DNA of 64,000 nucleotides from Candidatus Proruminimicrobium quisquiliarum (lineage in GTDB: Bacteria > Elusimicrobiota > Endomicrobiia > Endomicrobiales > Endomicrobiaceae): the NCBI GenBank assembly GCA_018433245.1, contig JAHDRN010000007.1, forward strand, positions 62,001 through 126,000. Reading direction: 5' to 3'. Below the pieces are notes generated by a model, which worked only from the letters and a program-made list of their open reading frames with translations, searched no databases and was not told the origin of the DNA. The number at the start of each line of letters is the position of its first letter. Within the stretch, counting starts at the first letter, position 1. This document shows, piece by piece, positions 17,438 through 26,415 of the stretch. The position numbers and the translations under genes are program-made.

Positions 17438-18034
17438 TTATTTATTATCTATAAACTCAAACATCTTTATAATCGTTTTTGCTATTTCATTTATTGTTCT
17501 GCCCGAATCCATGGCTTTCTTTTGAAGATTTCTGTATGCCTGCGCCTCGTCAAGATTAAATTTTTTCATAAGAATGCCGCGCGCTATATCCACATTTTTT
17601 CTTTCTTCAAGTTTATTTTCAAGAGAATGAACCTGCTTTTGTATTGAGTAAAATTTATGCGAAAGTTTAACGGCAAGTTCAACAGTATGAGTCAAAACAA
17701 GATTATGAAGAGGTCTTGTAATGCAGAATATATTTATTGAATCTTTTTTAAGATCATCTATAAAATCACTCTGCGACTGATTTGATGTTAAAACTATAGC
17801 CGGGCATATATTCAGTTCTTCAATTTTACCGGCTATTTCAAAGCCCGTCATATCCGTAAGCATATAATCAGCTACGACAACATCCGGAGACAAAGAATTT
17901 ATTTTTCTGATAGCATCGTTGCCTGAACGGCAAACGTCAATAATTTTAAAATTATTTAAGCTTGAAGAAAAAATATTTTTTATCTCTTTCTCAACGGATT
18001 CCGAACCGACAATTAAAATTTTAGCCGTATCCAT
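17438..18034 (-). CDS. ANTAR-domain antitermination regulator (NasT/AmiR-like)
   Basis: A 198-residue protein with an N-terminal receiver-like domain (1-120), a coiled-coil (about 125-150) and a C-terminal ANTAR domain (IARGILMKKFNLDEAQAYRNLQ, then INEIAKTI). ANTAR domains bind paired RNA hairpins with six-base loops and prevent termination. The receiver keeps the phosphoacceptor position (D56), but SES replaces the usual acidic pair and R replaces the conserved lysine (CITRP). It may therefore be controlled by ligand or partner rather than phosphorylation. It is the last gene after the glnA-glutamate synthase cluster, 36 bases downstream. Matching hairpins occur in several leaders nearby. 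Confidence 0.88.
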   Translation of the reverse strand: MDTAKILIVGSESVEKEIKNIFSSSLNNFKIIDVCRSGNDAIRKINSLSPDVVVADYMLTDMTGFEIAGKIEELNICPAIVLTSNQSQSDFIDDLKKDSINIFCITRPLHNLVLTHTVELAVKLSHKFYSIQKQVHSLENKLEERKNVDIARGILMKKFNLDEAQAYRNLQKKAMDSGRTINEIAKTIIKMFEFIDNK

Positions 18035-18070
18035 AACAAATATCCTTTACAGTATATAAAAACTTATAGG

Positions 18071-18811
18071 TTAGTATTTAATGTACATTTTTTTATACGG
18101 ATTTGTATCAACAGCCATATATTTTGAAAATTTATCAGTTTTAATTTCATCTTCATATTTAAAATATTTTCTGTATTGTTTAATATAATTTTCAATGAGA
18201 GATATATCTTTCTGTTCCATTTTTACAGGTTTAAGCTCTTTGCCGAGCTTATGCGATTCTATCGTCCCGTTAACATAAATGGCGCCGCCGTGTATTCCGG
18301 TTCCGCAGAATTTTCCGGTAAGAGGCTGTTTTTTTGAAGCATTCAGCCCCAAAAGTATTATTACTCCGCCTGCCATATATTCGCCTAAGAAATCGCCTGC
18401 AGTACCTCCTATTACTATAGCCGGTTTCATATCAAGATATTCTTTCATATGTATTCCGACTCTGTATCCGACGTTTTCCTTAATAAAAATTTCGCCGCCT
18501 CTCATGGCATAACCGGCCGTATCTCCGCAACTGCCGTGAACTATGATGCTTCCTTTGTTCATAGTATTTCCTATGGCATCCTGAACGTTTGAAAAAACTT
18601 CTATTTCAGGACCGTCCATGTAAGCGCCCAAATCATTGCCGGGCACTCCGTATATCTTTATTTTTATCTCTTTGCTTATGCCCGACCCGATAAATCTCTG
18701 GCCTAATACGTTTTTTAAAGTTATCGTATCGTTGCTTTCTGCGGCTTTTTTCATTTCTTTATTAATGTCGTAAGCGGTTCTTAATCCGACTTCTATGTTT
18801 ATATTTTTCAT
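18071..18811 (-). CDS. Glutamate synthase GXGXG (C-terminal) domain protein
   Basis: Stand-alone version of the beta-helix domain that ends the large subunit of glutamate synthase. The repeated GG-x-G pattern is clear (IVHGSCGDTAGYAMRGG, IVIGGTAGDFLGEYMAGG, GTGIHGGAIYVNG). At 246 residues it matches the split, archaeal-type enzyme in which the GltB regions are separate genes. It overlaps the oxidoreductase gene upstream by four bases. Structural role in the complex; no catalytic residues expected. Confidence 0.92.
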   Translation of the reverse strand: MKNINIEVGLRTAYDINKEMKKAAESNDTITLKNVLGQRFIGSGISKEIKIKIYGVPGNDLGAYMDGPEIEVFSNVQDAIGNTMNKGSIIVHGSCGDTAGYAMRGGEIFIKENVGYRVGIHMKEYLDMKPAIVIGGTAGDFLGEYMAGGVIILLGLNASKKQPLTGKFCGTGIHGGAIYVNGTIESHKLGKELKPVKMEQKDISLIENYIKQYRKYFKYEDEIKTDKFSKYMAVDTNPYKKMYIKY

Positions 18812-20064
18812 TTATTGTTACCTCTGAACAGTTTATTATGGCGTATATCCTGAGGAAAAACGTTTAATCCTATGTCTTTTTTCGTTATATCGTAATTTAG
18901 CGAATCAAGTTTTACGTCATCATTTATTAAAGATGTGTAAATGCCGGCTCTGTCCGGAAGATTAAGCAATGCAAAACCTATAAGTTTATTGTTCAGCGTC
19001 AACAGTTTTTTATACGTTATTTCCTTTTCATTTTCTTCTATGTAAATACTTACTTTTTCATCTTTAGGGTCAACTATGCCTGCCGATATCAGCTGTATGC
19101 CGAAAAATCCTATCGCGTTCATTGCAAAAGAACCGGCAAACTTGTTTTCAACGCCCGACATATTTGAACCTGCCGTTTCACCCTGCATATAAGCGTTCGG
19201 CCACAATGCCAAAACTTTATTTTGGTTTGAAAGAATATCAAGACTTTCCACGCAGTCGCCTGCGGCATAGATGTTCTTTACCGACGTTTCCATATATTCG
19301 TTTACGACTATTCCTCTGTTTACTTTTATGCCTGCCGTCAAAGCGGCTTCGGTATTAGGTTTAACGCCTACGGCCATTATTAAAATGTCGCATGGAAGTT
19401 TCTCTCCGTTTTTTAAAACAACGGAGTCTTTGCCGACTTCGGCAACTGTATTTGAAAGATAAAACTTAACGTCGCGTTTTTCAATATATTTCTGTATTCT
19501 CAAAGCCGTTTGGCTGTCAAGAACTGAAGCCATAAGCCTGTCAGCCAAATCAACTACTGAAATAGAAGCGACTTTTCCCGCCAGAGCTTCAGCTGCCTTA
19601 AGTCCTATAAGACCTGCTCCGACTATAATTACGTTTGATTTATCCGTTATTATTTTTTCTATTTTTTTTGCATCTTCAAGTTTCAAAAAAGTGAAAGTAT
19701 TTTTTTGATTTTCAATTCCTTTAACGGGGGGAACAAAAGGAACGCTTCCCGTGGCTATCAAAAGTTTATCATAAGAATATTCTTTGCCGTTTGAGCCTTT
19801 AACTTTTTTATTTTTTGAGTCTATATTCAAAGCTTTGCAATTCAAGACCACGTTTATTTTATTTTCCCGGTAAAAATCATCGTTTCTATACTGTATTAGA
19901 TTTGAATCTACCTTGCCTGCAAGATAATATGAAATTAACGGTCTTCCGTAAGCGGGAAAACTCTCTTCGGAAAGTATCGTTATCTGTCCTTTTTTATCGT
20001 TAAATCTTATTTTTTGCGCACAGCTTGTTCCGGCGACACTGTTTCCAATTATCAAATATTCCAT
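18808..20064 (-). CDS. FAD/NAD-dependent oxidoreductase of the split glutamate synthase cluster
   Basis: A 418-residue pyridine-nucleotide disulphide-type reductase: N-terminal FAD site (IIGNSVAGTSCAQKI), NAD site (IIVGAGLIGLKAAEAL) and the second FAD motif (NIYAAGDCVE). It resembles NADH oxidase / rubredoxin or ferredoxin reductases and has no redox-active CxxxxC pair. Its place between the ferredoxin and GXGXG genes, overlapping both, suggests it supplies electrons from NAD(P)H through the ferredoxin to the glutamate synthase core. That is inference from context. Confidence 0.88.
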   Translation of the reverse strand: MEYLIIGNSVAGTSCAQKIRFNDKKGQITILSEESFPAYGRPLISYYLAGKVDSNLIQYRNDDFYRENKINVVLNCKALNIDSKNKKVKGSNGKEYSYDKLLIATGSVPFVPPVKGIENQKNTFTFLKLEDAKKIEKIITDKSNVIIVGAGLIGLKAAEALAGKVASISVVDLADRLMASVLDSQTALRIQKYIEKRDVKFYLSNTVAEVGKDSVVLKNGEKLPCDILIMAVGVKPNTEAALTAGIKVNRGIVVNEYMETSVKNIYAAGDCVESLDILSNQNKVLALWPNAYMQGETAGSNMSGVENKFAGSFAMNAIGFFGIQLISAGIVDPKDEKVSIYIEENEKEITYKKLLTLNNKLIGFALLNLPDRAGIYTSLINDDVKLDSLNYDITKKDIGLNVFPQDIRHNKLFRGNNK

Positions 20065-20522
20065 TATTTTACCTCTTCTTCATCCATAAGTTTCAACGCG
20101 TTATTTGGACAATTCTCTACGCAGGCCGGAGTGCCTGTTTCTATGCACAAATCGCATTTTGATATGATTTTTCTTTCCTTATCTTTATTTCTTTTTACGG
20201 CTCCGAAAGGACATACCAAAACACATGATAAACAGCCGACGCATTTTTCTTTAATATTTTTTACAATGCCGTTCTGATCTTTGTACATAGCTCCTGATAT
20301 ACAGGCTTTTACGCATTTTGGATCAGCACAATGTCTGCACTGCAGCGCAAAATACGTTTTTGCCTTAGGCGAAAGAATTTCTTCAATGACTATAGCCGAA
20401 GTAATATTTTCTTTCCTATATGTTTTTATAATATCTTTAGATTTGGAATGAGCTGTTTTGCAGTAAACTTCACAAAGTCCGCAGCCAAGACAATTTTTTT
20501 CAAAAGCATAAACTTTTTTCAT
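20064..20522 (-). CDS. Polyferredoxin-like iron-sulfur protein
   Basis: A 152-residue protein with four cysteine clusters: CLGCGLCEVYC, CRHCADPKC, CVGCLSCVLVCPFGAV and CDLCIETGTPAC...C. This is the arrangement of four [4Fe-4S] sites seen in the CooF/HycB/DMSO-reductase electron-transfer subunits. It overlaps the reductase gene and precedes the FMN domain gene of glutamate synthase, so it is probably the electron carrier of that complex. Confidence 0.9.
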   Translation of the reverse strand: MKKVYAFEKNCLGCGLCEVYCKTAHSKSKDIIKTYRKENITSAIVIEEILSPKAKTYFALQCRHCADPKCVKACISGAMYKDQNGIVKNIKEKCVGCLSCVLVCPFGAVKRNKDKERKIISKCDLCIETGTPACVENCPNNALKLMDEEEVK

Positions 20523-20537
20523 CTTAATTATACCATC

Positions 20538-22043
20538 CTATTCTCCGGCATGTTTTATGCCGAGGATATCCAATTCTTTCTGGTTAAGTCCGACACCTCT
20601 TAACATCAATCTGTTGCCTCTCAGGCTGTCTATTGCGTTAATGCCCATACCGCCGAGCATTTCTTTTATTTCATGGTTCCACGCGCTTAATAAATTTACA
20701 AGTTTCTGGTAAGCCAAGTCAGGATTTAATCTTTTTACAAGTTCTGCTTCCTGTGTCGCTATACCCCAATTGCATTTTCCGGTAGAGCAGCTGTGACACA
20801 TATGACAGCCTATCGCTATAAGAGCCGCGCTTCCTATATAAACGGCATCTGCCCCCAAAGCTATGGCTTTCACTATATCCGAACTGTTTCTTACAGAACC
20901 TGCGCATACTATTGAAACTTCGTTGCGGATTCCCTCGTCTCTAAGCCTCTGGTCTACAGCCGCAAGAGCCAGTTCTATCGGTATTCCGACATTGTCTCTT
21001 ACTCTTGTAGGAGCCGCGCCTGTTCCGCCTCTGAATCCGTCAATAATAATCGCATCTGCTCCGGCTCTTGCGATACCTGAAGCAATTGCCGCGACGTTAT
21101 TTACGGCAGCTATTTTTACAAGCACCGGTTTTTTATAATTTGTAGCTTCTTTTAAAGAAAATATAAGCTGGCTTAAATCTTCTATTGAATAAATGTCATG
21201 ATGGGGAGCGGGGGAAATAGCATCGGCGCCGACAGGAATCATTCTTGTAGCCGATACGTCTTCTCCTACTTTAATTCCGGGCAAATGTCCGCCTATTCCC
21301 GGTTTTGCGCCCTGTCCCATTTTTATTTCTATTGCAACGCCCGCCTCAAGATAATTCAGATGCACTCCGAATCTTCCGGAAGCTACCTGCACTATTGTAT
21401 TTTTTCCGTATTTATAAAAATCTTTATGAAGTCCGCCTTCGCCGGTATTGTAAACTATTCCTAATTTTTCGGCGGCTCTGGCAAGCGCTTCATGAGCGTT
21501 TTTTGAAATTGAACCGTAGCTCATAGCCGAAAACATTATCGGCATATTTAGTTCTATCTGCGGAGGTATTTCGGTTATTAGTTTTCCTTTTTTGTCAAAT
21601 TCAAGTTTTTTCGGTTTTCTTCCGATCATAACTTTTGTTTCCATCGGTTCTCTTAGAGGATCGATGGAAGGATTTGTAACCTGACTGGCGTTTAAAAGCA
21701 TCTTGTCCCAGTAAATGGGAAAAGGTTTAGGATTGCCCATGCTGGACAACAATATTCCGCCCGTTTCGGCCTGTATAAAAATTTCATTTATAGCTTTTCC
21801 GTTCCAGTTTGCATTGTCTCTGAATTCAAGACTGTTGTTTCTTATCTTCAAAGCTTTTGTAGGACATAAAACAACGCATCTGTGACAGTTTACGCATTTT
21901 GCGTCATCAGCCAAAACTACATTATCTTCCTCGTCATATCTGTGCACTTCATTTGCGCACTGTTTAACGCATACTTTACACTGTATGCATTTTTTTTCGT
22001 CTCTTAAAACTTCAAATTGAGGTGTTATTAAACTTATGCTCAT
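20538..22043 (-). CDS. Glutamate synthase FMN-binding domain with N-terminal ferredoxin
   Basis: Catalytic core that condenses ammonia and 2-oxoglutarate to glutamate. Residues 12-60 carry two [4Fe-4S] motifs (CIQCKVCVKQC, CVNCHRCVVLC). The FMN barrel follows with MSYGSISKNAHEALA, TGEGGLHKDF, KMGQGAKPGIGGHLPG and the [3Fe-4S] cysteines (HMCHSCSTGKCNWGIATQ). At 501 residues it is the archaeal-type stand-alone domain. It overlaps the amidotransferase gene upstream by four bases, consistent with one complex. Confidence 0.95.
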   Translation of the reverse strand: MSISLITPQFEVLRDEKKCIQCKVCVKQCANEVHRYDEEDNVVLADDAKCVNCHRCVVLCPTKALKIRNNSLEFRDNANWNGKAINEIFIQAETGGILLSSMGNPKPFPIYWDKMLLNASQVTNPSIDPLREPMETKVMIGRKPKKLEFDKKGKLITEIPPQIELNMPIMFSAMSYGSISKNAHEALARAAEKLGIVYNTGEGGLHKDFYKYGKNTIVQVASGRFGVHLNYLEAGVAIEIKMGQGAKPGIGGHLPGIKVGEDVSATRMIPVGADAISPAPHHDIYSIEDLSQLIFSLKEATNYKKPVLVKIAAVNNVAAIASGIARAGADAIIIDGFRGGTGAAPTRVRDNVGIPIELALAAVDQRLRDEGIRNEVSIVCAGSVRNSSDIVKAIALGADAVYIGSAALIAIGCHMCHSCSTGKCNWGIATQEAELVKRLNPDLAYQKLVNLLSAWNHEIKEMLGGMGINAIDSLRGNRLMLRGVGLNQKELDILGIKHAGE

Positions 22044-23131
22044 ATTTTCGCCTCCAGCTTTACCACAATCGGTTCGCCGCCCGCGGGATGATATATATTT
22101 TCCGGTTCAGGACAAATTACTCTTATCGCGCTTTCTTCGCTGGCAAAAAAAGTTTTATTTCCTTTTTCGGCCATTACCATTGATCTTAATTTTATTCTGT
22201 CGTTAAGAGCTATCAGACCGTCTTCGTAACCGACAAGTATAGAAAAAGGCCCGTTTATCAAAGCGCTTGCATAAACGGTTCTCAACGCCTTCAATTCTTT
22301 TGCTTTTTCAGGATTTTCTTTTTCTATTTCATTCCAGAAAGGAGCTACTAAAATCTGTAAAGCTTTTTCTATAGGCAGATTATGCTTTCTTACAAGCAAA
22401 TCCAAAAGATACGTTATTACTTCCGTATCTGTCTGCAAAGCGCAGTTGTACCCGTACATTTCAACAAATCTTCTGTTTGCATCGTATGACGAAATCTCAC
22501 CGTTATGAACTATTGACCAGTCAAGCATCGTAAACGGATGCGCTCCGCCCCACCAGCCGGGAGTATTTGTCGGAAATCTTCCGTGCGCCGTCCAAATATA
22601 TCCTTCATAATTTTCAAGCATGAAAAAATCACCGATATCTTCCGGATAGCCGACTCCTTTGAAAGCACCCATATTTTTACCGCTTGAAAAAACATAAGCT
22701 CCGTCAAATTCTCGGTTTATTCTTATGACGCATCTTGCGGTAAATTCTTTTTCATCCATGCATAAATCTTTCACCTTATAAATTCTGGGTTGGACAAAAT
22801 ATCTCCAGATTAAGGGTTTATTTGCAATGCTTGACACTTTCCTTGTAGGGATATTGCCCGCGCTTTCTATTTCAAAATGCGCGTTTAAAAAATCTTCAGT
22901 TTTATGTTTTATGGTTTCATTATCATAAAAAATATGAAGCGCAAAAAAATCTTTATACTGAGGATAAATCCCGTATCCGGCAAAACCGCCGCCTAATCCG
23001 TTAGATCTGTCGTGCATTAATGCAATGGATTTAATGATATCGCTTCCGTTAAATCTGTTTCTTTTTTTATCAATAATTCCGCTTATGGCACAGCCGGACG
23101 GTATTCTTATTTCGCCTTCTTTTTTTAGCAT
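22040..23131 (-). CDS. Glutamate synthase amidotransferase (class II) domain protein
   Basis: Releases ammonia from glutamine for the FMN domain. It is a 363-residue Ntn-type glutaminase domain with probable catalytic Cys in IPSGCAISGI near residue 14, implying N-terminal processing. Class II landmarks include GRFPTNTPGWWGGAHPF, HNGEI and LQTDTEV. It follows glnA by 37 bases with no terminator, so glnA and this split glutamate synthase form one GS-GOGAT operon. Confidence 0.93.
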   Translation of the reverse strand: MLKKEGEIRIPSGCAISGIIDKKRNRFNGSDIIKSIALMHDRSNGLGGGFAGYGIYPQYKDFFALHIFYDNETIKHKTEDFLNAHFEIESAGNIPTRKVSSIANKPLIWRYFVQPRIYKVKDLCMDEKEFTARCVIRINREFDGAYVFSSGKNMGAFKGVGYPEDIGDFFMLENYEGYIWTAHGRFPTNTPGWWGGAHPFTMLDWSIVHNGEISSYDANRRFVEMYGYNCALQTDTEVITYLLDLLVRKHNLPIEKALQILVAPFWNEIEKENPEKAKELKALRTVYASALINGPFSILVGYEDGLIALNDRIKLRSMVMAEKGNKTFFASEESAIRVICPEPENIYHPAGGEPIVVKLEAKI

Positions 23132-23168
23132 CGTTATCTCCTACAAGGTAATGTCATTTATCGTAAAA

Positions 23169-24500
23169 TTAATAATTAGTTAAATATTCATCTATTTCCC
23201 ATTGATGGACTTTTGTTCTGTAAGCGTCCCATTCGTCGATTTTAGCCTGAGTATATAATTCAAAAACATGATCTCCCAAAGTTTTTTTCATCAACTCGCT
23301 TTTTTCAAGAGCCTTAACGGCATTTATAAGATTGTGAGGTAAATTTGCAATACCGGCTTTATCTTTTTCTTCCTGCGTCATTTCAAATATGTTTCTGTCG
23401 GTTGAAGGTCTCACTTTCATTTTCTTATTTATTCCGTCAAGACCTGCAGCCAAACATGCCGACAATACAAAATAAGGATTTGCCGAAGGATCCGGGCATC
23501 TCAATTCAACTCTTGTAGAATTGCCTCTTGCTGCCGGAATTCTTATAAGCGGGCTTCTGTTTCTTGCAGACCATGCAATATAAACAGGAGCTTCATATCC
23601 GGGAACAAGTCTCTTGTAAGAGTTTACAAGAGGATTTGTGATTGCTGCCATTGACTGTATGTGAGTCATCACACCTTCAATATAGCTGTAAGCTTCCTGT
23701 GAAAGCTGCAATTTATCTTTTTCATCAAAGAAAACATTTCTGCCGTCTTTAAACAATGACATGTTCGTATGCATACCGGAACCGTTTATTCCGAATATCG
23801 GCTTTGGCATAAACGTGGCATGAAGTCCGTGTTTCTGCGCTATTGTTTTTACAACAAGTTTAAAAGTATTTATATTATCAGCCGTTTTTAAAGCATCGCC
23901 ATATTTAAAATCTATTTCGTGCTGACCTCTTGCAACTTCATGGTGGGAAGCTTCTATTTCAAAACCCATTGCTTCAAGAGTAAGACACATATCTCTTCTG
24001 GCGCTTTCGCCCAAATCTATAGGAGCCAAATCAAAATATCCGGCATCGTCATGAGTCTGCGTGGTGGGTTTTCCTTTTTCATCGGTAAGAAACAAGAAAA
24101 ATTCCAATTCTGGTCCTACGTTGAATGAATAGCCACCCAAGTCGCTTGCGGCTTTCAAATTTCTTTTAAGTATATTTCTAGGACATCCGGTAAAAGGTTT
24201 GCCGTCGGGAGTATATATATCGCATATAAGTCTTGCAACTTTTCCGTCTTGCGGTCTCCACGGGAATATTACAAACGTATCGGGATCAGGATAAAGATAC
24301 ATGTCGCTTTCTTCTATTCTTGTAAAACCTTCAATTGAAGAACCGTCAAACATGCATTTGTTATCCATTGCCTTTTCAATCTGGCTTGCGGTAATCGCAA
24401 CGTTTTTAAGCATTCCGAAGATATCAGTAAACTGCAAACGAATAAATTTCACATCCTGTTCTTTTACCATCTTGATAACTTGTTCTTTTGTGTATCCCAT
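23169..24500 (-). CDS. glnA: Glutamine synthetase type I
   Basis: ATP-dependent synthesis of glutamine from glutamate and ammonia. I use the ATG at 24500 (443 residues) because GGAGGG lies just before it; a longer frame to 24545 adds 15 residues with no ribosome binding site and lies inside the leader hairpin. Signature segments are [41 protein letters not shown] and [24 protein letters not shown]. The adenylylation tyrosine position reads NIFEM, so adenylylation is unlikely (GSI-alpha type). The leader has a terminator hairpin overlapping an ANTAR-like loop. Confidence 0.97.
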   Translation of the reverse strand: MGYTKEQVIKMVKEQDVKFIRLQFTDIFGMLKNVAITASQIEKAMDNKCMFDGSSIEGFTRIEESDMYLYPDPDTFVIFPWRPQDGKVARLICDIYTPDGKPFTGCPRNILKRNLKAASDLGGYSFNVGPELEFFLFLTDEKGKPTTQTHDDAGYFDLAPIDLGESARRDMCLTLEAMGFEIEASHHEVARGQHEIDFKYGDALKTADNINTFKLVVKTIAQKHGLHATFMPKPIFGINGSGMHTNMSLFKDGRNVFFDEKDKLQLSQEAYSYIEGVMTHIQSMAAITNPLVNSYKRLVPGYEAPVYIAWSARNRSPLIRIPAARGNSTRVELRCPDPSANPYFVLSACLAAGLDGINKKMKVRPSTDRNIFEMTQEEKDKAGIANLPHNLINAVKALEKSELMKKTLGDHVFELYTQAKIDEWDAYRTKVHQWEIDEYLTNY

Positions 24501-24540
24501 AATCCCTCCGTTATATTTTTGTTTTTTACTTTTTATATAA

Positions 24541-24588
24541 AACAAAGATGCATAAAGGTTTGTTCAAAACCTCCAGCATCTTTGTTGC
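24541..24588 (-). promoter_or_regulatory. glnA leader: terminator hairpin overlapping a six-base-loop hairpin
   Basis: A perfect 11-base-pair stem (AACAAAGATGC with GCATCTTTGTT; 24576-24586 with 24541-24551) encloses a smaller stem and is followed by TTTTATAT. The 5' arm contains AAAGAT (A at 1, G at 4), which could instead be the loop of a short stem, CAAC/GCTG with one A-C mismatch. The two folds exclude each other. The terminator tail is only moderately U-rich and the alternative stem is weak, so this is the least clear member of the set. Confidence 0.6.
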
Positions 24589-24616
24589 ATTTTAAACACC
24601 CTCATTTATATCGAGA

Positions 24617-24645
24617 ATGGTACATAATTTTTCATGGTTTGTCAA
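24617..24645 (-). promoter_or_regulatory. glnA promoter
   Basis: TTGACA (24640-24645), a 17-base spacer and TACCAT (24617-24622) on the minus strand. The predicted leader of about 110 bases holds the hairpin at 24541-24588. Confidence 0.75.
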
Positions 24646-24684
24646 TTTCATAATCGAGCCTTGTAAAATGATATTTTTTTGTCT

Positions 24685-25023
24685 TTAAAGCGCATCATTT
24701 CCTTCCTCGCCGGTTCTTATTCTTATAGCTCTTTCAATCGGAGATACAAAAATTTTCCCGTCGCCTATTTCGCCGGTTCTTGCATTCTTTATTATAACTT
24801 TAATTACTTTATCGACCATTTCATCAGAAACAACTACTTCAATCTTCGTTTTGCATACAAAAGCGACGTTATACTCCTGACTTCTGTATATTTCTTTGTG
24901 CCCTCCCTGTTTGCCGAAGCCTTCAACATTAGATTTCGTCAGCCCGGTAACTCCGATTTCTTTTAAAGCATTTTTTACATCATCAATTTTGTAAGGTTTT
25001 ATTATTGCTGATATCATTTTCAT
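24685..25023 (-). CDS. glnB: Nitrogen regulatory protein PII (GlnK type)
   Basis: A 112-residue PII protein that senses 2-oxoglutarate, ATP and ADP and controls the ammonium channel encoded next to it. It begins MKMISAIIKPYKIDDVK and keeps the T-loop with the uridylylatable tyrosine position (RSQEYNV), the B-loop TGEIGDGKIFV and the C-terminal R-x-RTGE. It lies 15 bases after amtB, the usual glnK partner, and has a strong AAAGGAG ribosome binding site. Confidence 0.96.
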   Translation of the reverse strand: MKMISAIIKPYKIDDVKNALKEIGVTGLTKSNVEGFGKQGGHKEIYRSQEYNVAFVCKTKIEVVVSDEMVDKVIKVIIKNARTGEIGDGKIFVSPIERAIRIRTGEEGNDAL

Positions 25024-25038
25024 TTTTTTCTCCTTTAA

Positions 25039-26403
25039 TTAAAATCTGTACCCGCTTTCACCGTGCTGCGTCAAATCCAGACCCTGCTGTTCTTCAACGT
25101 CTTCAACTCTTAATCCAAAGAGCTTGTCTATTATCTTTAAAATAATAAACGTTGATAAGCTCGCGTAAATGATAACGGAAACAGAGCTCAAAAATTGAGT
25201 TTTCAACAAATGCAAGCTACCGTCGGCACCTGCCGGATTGACAAGAACAGAAGCAAAAACACCGGTCAGCATGGCGCCTACAAAACCGCCTACGCCGTGA
25301 ACACCGACCACATCAAGCGAATCATCATAACCGATTTTTTCTTTCATATTAACAGCCATATAACAAACAACTCCGCCGGCTAAACCTATAATTATTGCAG
25401 ACATCGGCGATACAAATCCGCTTGCAGGAGTTATTGCAACAAGCCCCGCAACACCGCCCGATAAAGCTCCAAGCATGGTAGGCTTTCCTTTCTGTATCCA
25501 TTCTATAAACATCCAGCCTAAAACAGCAGCACCGGCTCCTACCTGCGTTACGACAAAAGCAGATGAAGCTAACGCTCCTGCCGACAAAGCGCTTCCTGCA
25601 TTAAATCCAAACCATCCGAACCACAGCAAAGCCGTACCGATCAAAGTCAAAGGAAGGCTGTGGGGGGGCATAATTTCCTTCTGATATCCTTTTCTCTTAC
25701 CGATAACCAAAATTGTAATTAATGCCGATGTACCTGAAGCTATGTGAACAACAAGTCCTCCGGCAAAGTCCAACCCGCCGAGATTTCTTATCCAACCGTC
25801 TACGCCCCATACCCAGTGCGCTACGGGACAATAAACAACCGTGAGCCACACAGCCAAAAATATCAAATAAGATTTGAATTTAAATCTTTCGGCAAATGCC
25901 CCTGTTATAAGAGCAGGCGTCAAAATAGCAAACATCATCTGAAATACCATAAACAGCTGGTGGGGGATAGTGCCGGAATAATCAGGATTAGGATCAAGCC
26001 CTACTCCTTTTAAAAACGCCCAGTCAAGATTTCCTATAATATGTCCCACATCTTTACCGAAAGCCAAACTGTATCCGTAAACTATCCATATTATAGTTAT
26101 AAGTCCCAGAGCAACAAAACTATGCATCATTGTTCCCAGAACATTTTTACGTCTTACCATGCCTCCGTAAAACAAGGCAAGTCCCGGTGTCATAACCATA
26201 ACAAGCGCAGAACAAATAAGCATAAATGCCGTGTCCCCTGTATCTATCTTCGGCGCAGGAGCAGATGTTTCTGCCGGCGTCTCAACAACCGGGGCTGCAA
26301 CAGCAACAGACGTTGTATCTGCAACAACAGCATCGTCTGCAATCAAAACTCCTGATGAAACTATTAAAAAACCTAATATAAATAACAATAAAAATTTTTT
26401 CAT
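25039..26403 (-). CDS. amtB: Ammonium channel AmtB
   Basis: Inner-membrane ammonium channel of 454 residues with a cleavable signal peptide (about 1-22), a Thr/Ala/Pro-rich stretch, then eleven helices. Family motifs include ALVMVMTPGLALFYGGMVRRKNVL, DFAGGLVVHIASGTSALI and the pore-lining GVHGVGG. Members with a signal peptide put the N-terminus outside. It is encoded between an outer-membrane porin and glnB, so the three form an ammonium uptake and control unit. Confidence 0.96.
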   Translation of the reverse strand: MKKFLLLFILGFLIVSSGVLIADDAVVADTTSVAVAAPVVETPAETSAPAPKIDTGDTAFMLICSALVMVMTPGLALFYGGMVRRKNVLGTMMHSFVALGLITIIWIVYGYSLAFGKDVGHIIGNLDWAFLKGVGLDPNPDYSGTIPHQLFMVFQMMFAILTPALITGAFAERFKFKSYLIFLAVWLTVVYCPVAHWVWGVDGWIRNLGGLDFAGGLVVHIASGTSALITILVIGKRKGYQKEIMPPHSLPLTLIGTALLWFGWFGFNAGSALSAGALASSAFVVTQVGAGAAVLGWMFIEWIQKGKPTMLGALSGGVAGLVAITPASGFVSPMSAIIIGLAGGVVCYMAVNMKEKIGYDDSLDVVGVHGVGGFVGAMLTGVFASVLVNPAGADGSLHLLKTQFLSSVSVIIYASLSTFIILKIIDKLFGLRVEDVEEQQGLDLTQHGESGYRF

Positions 26404-26415
26404 TTTAGCCTCCCG

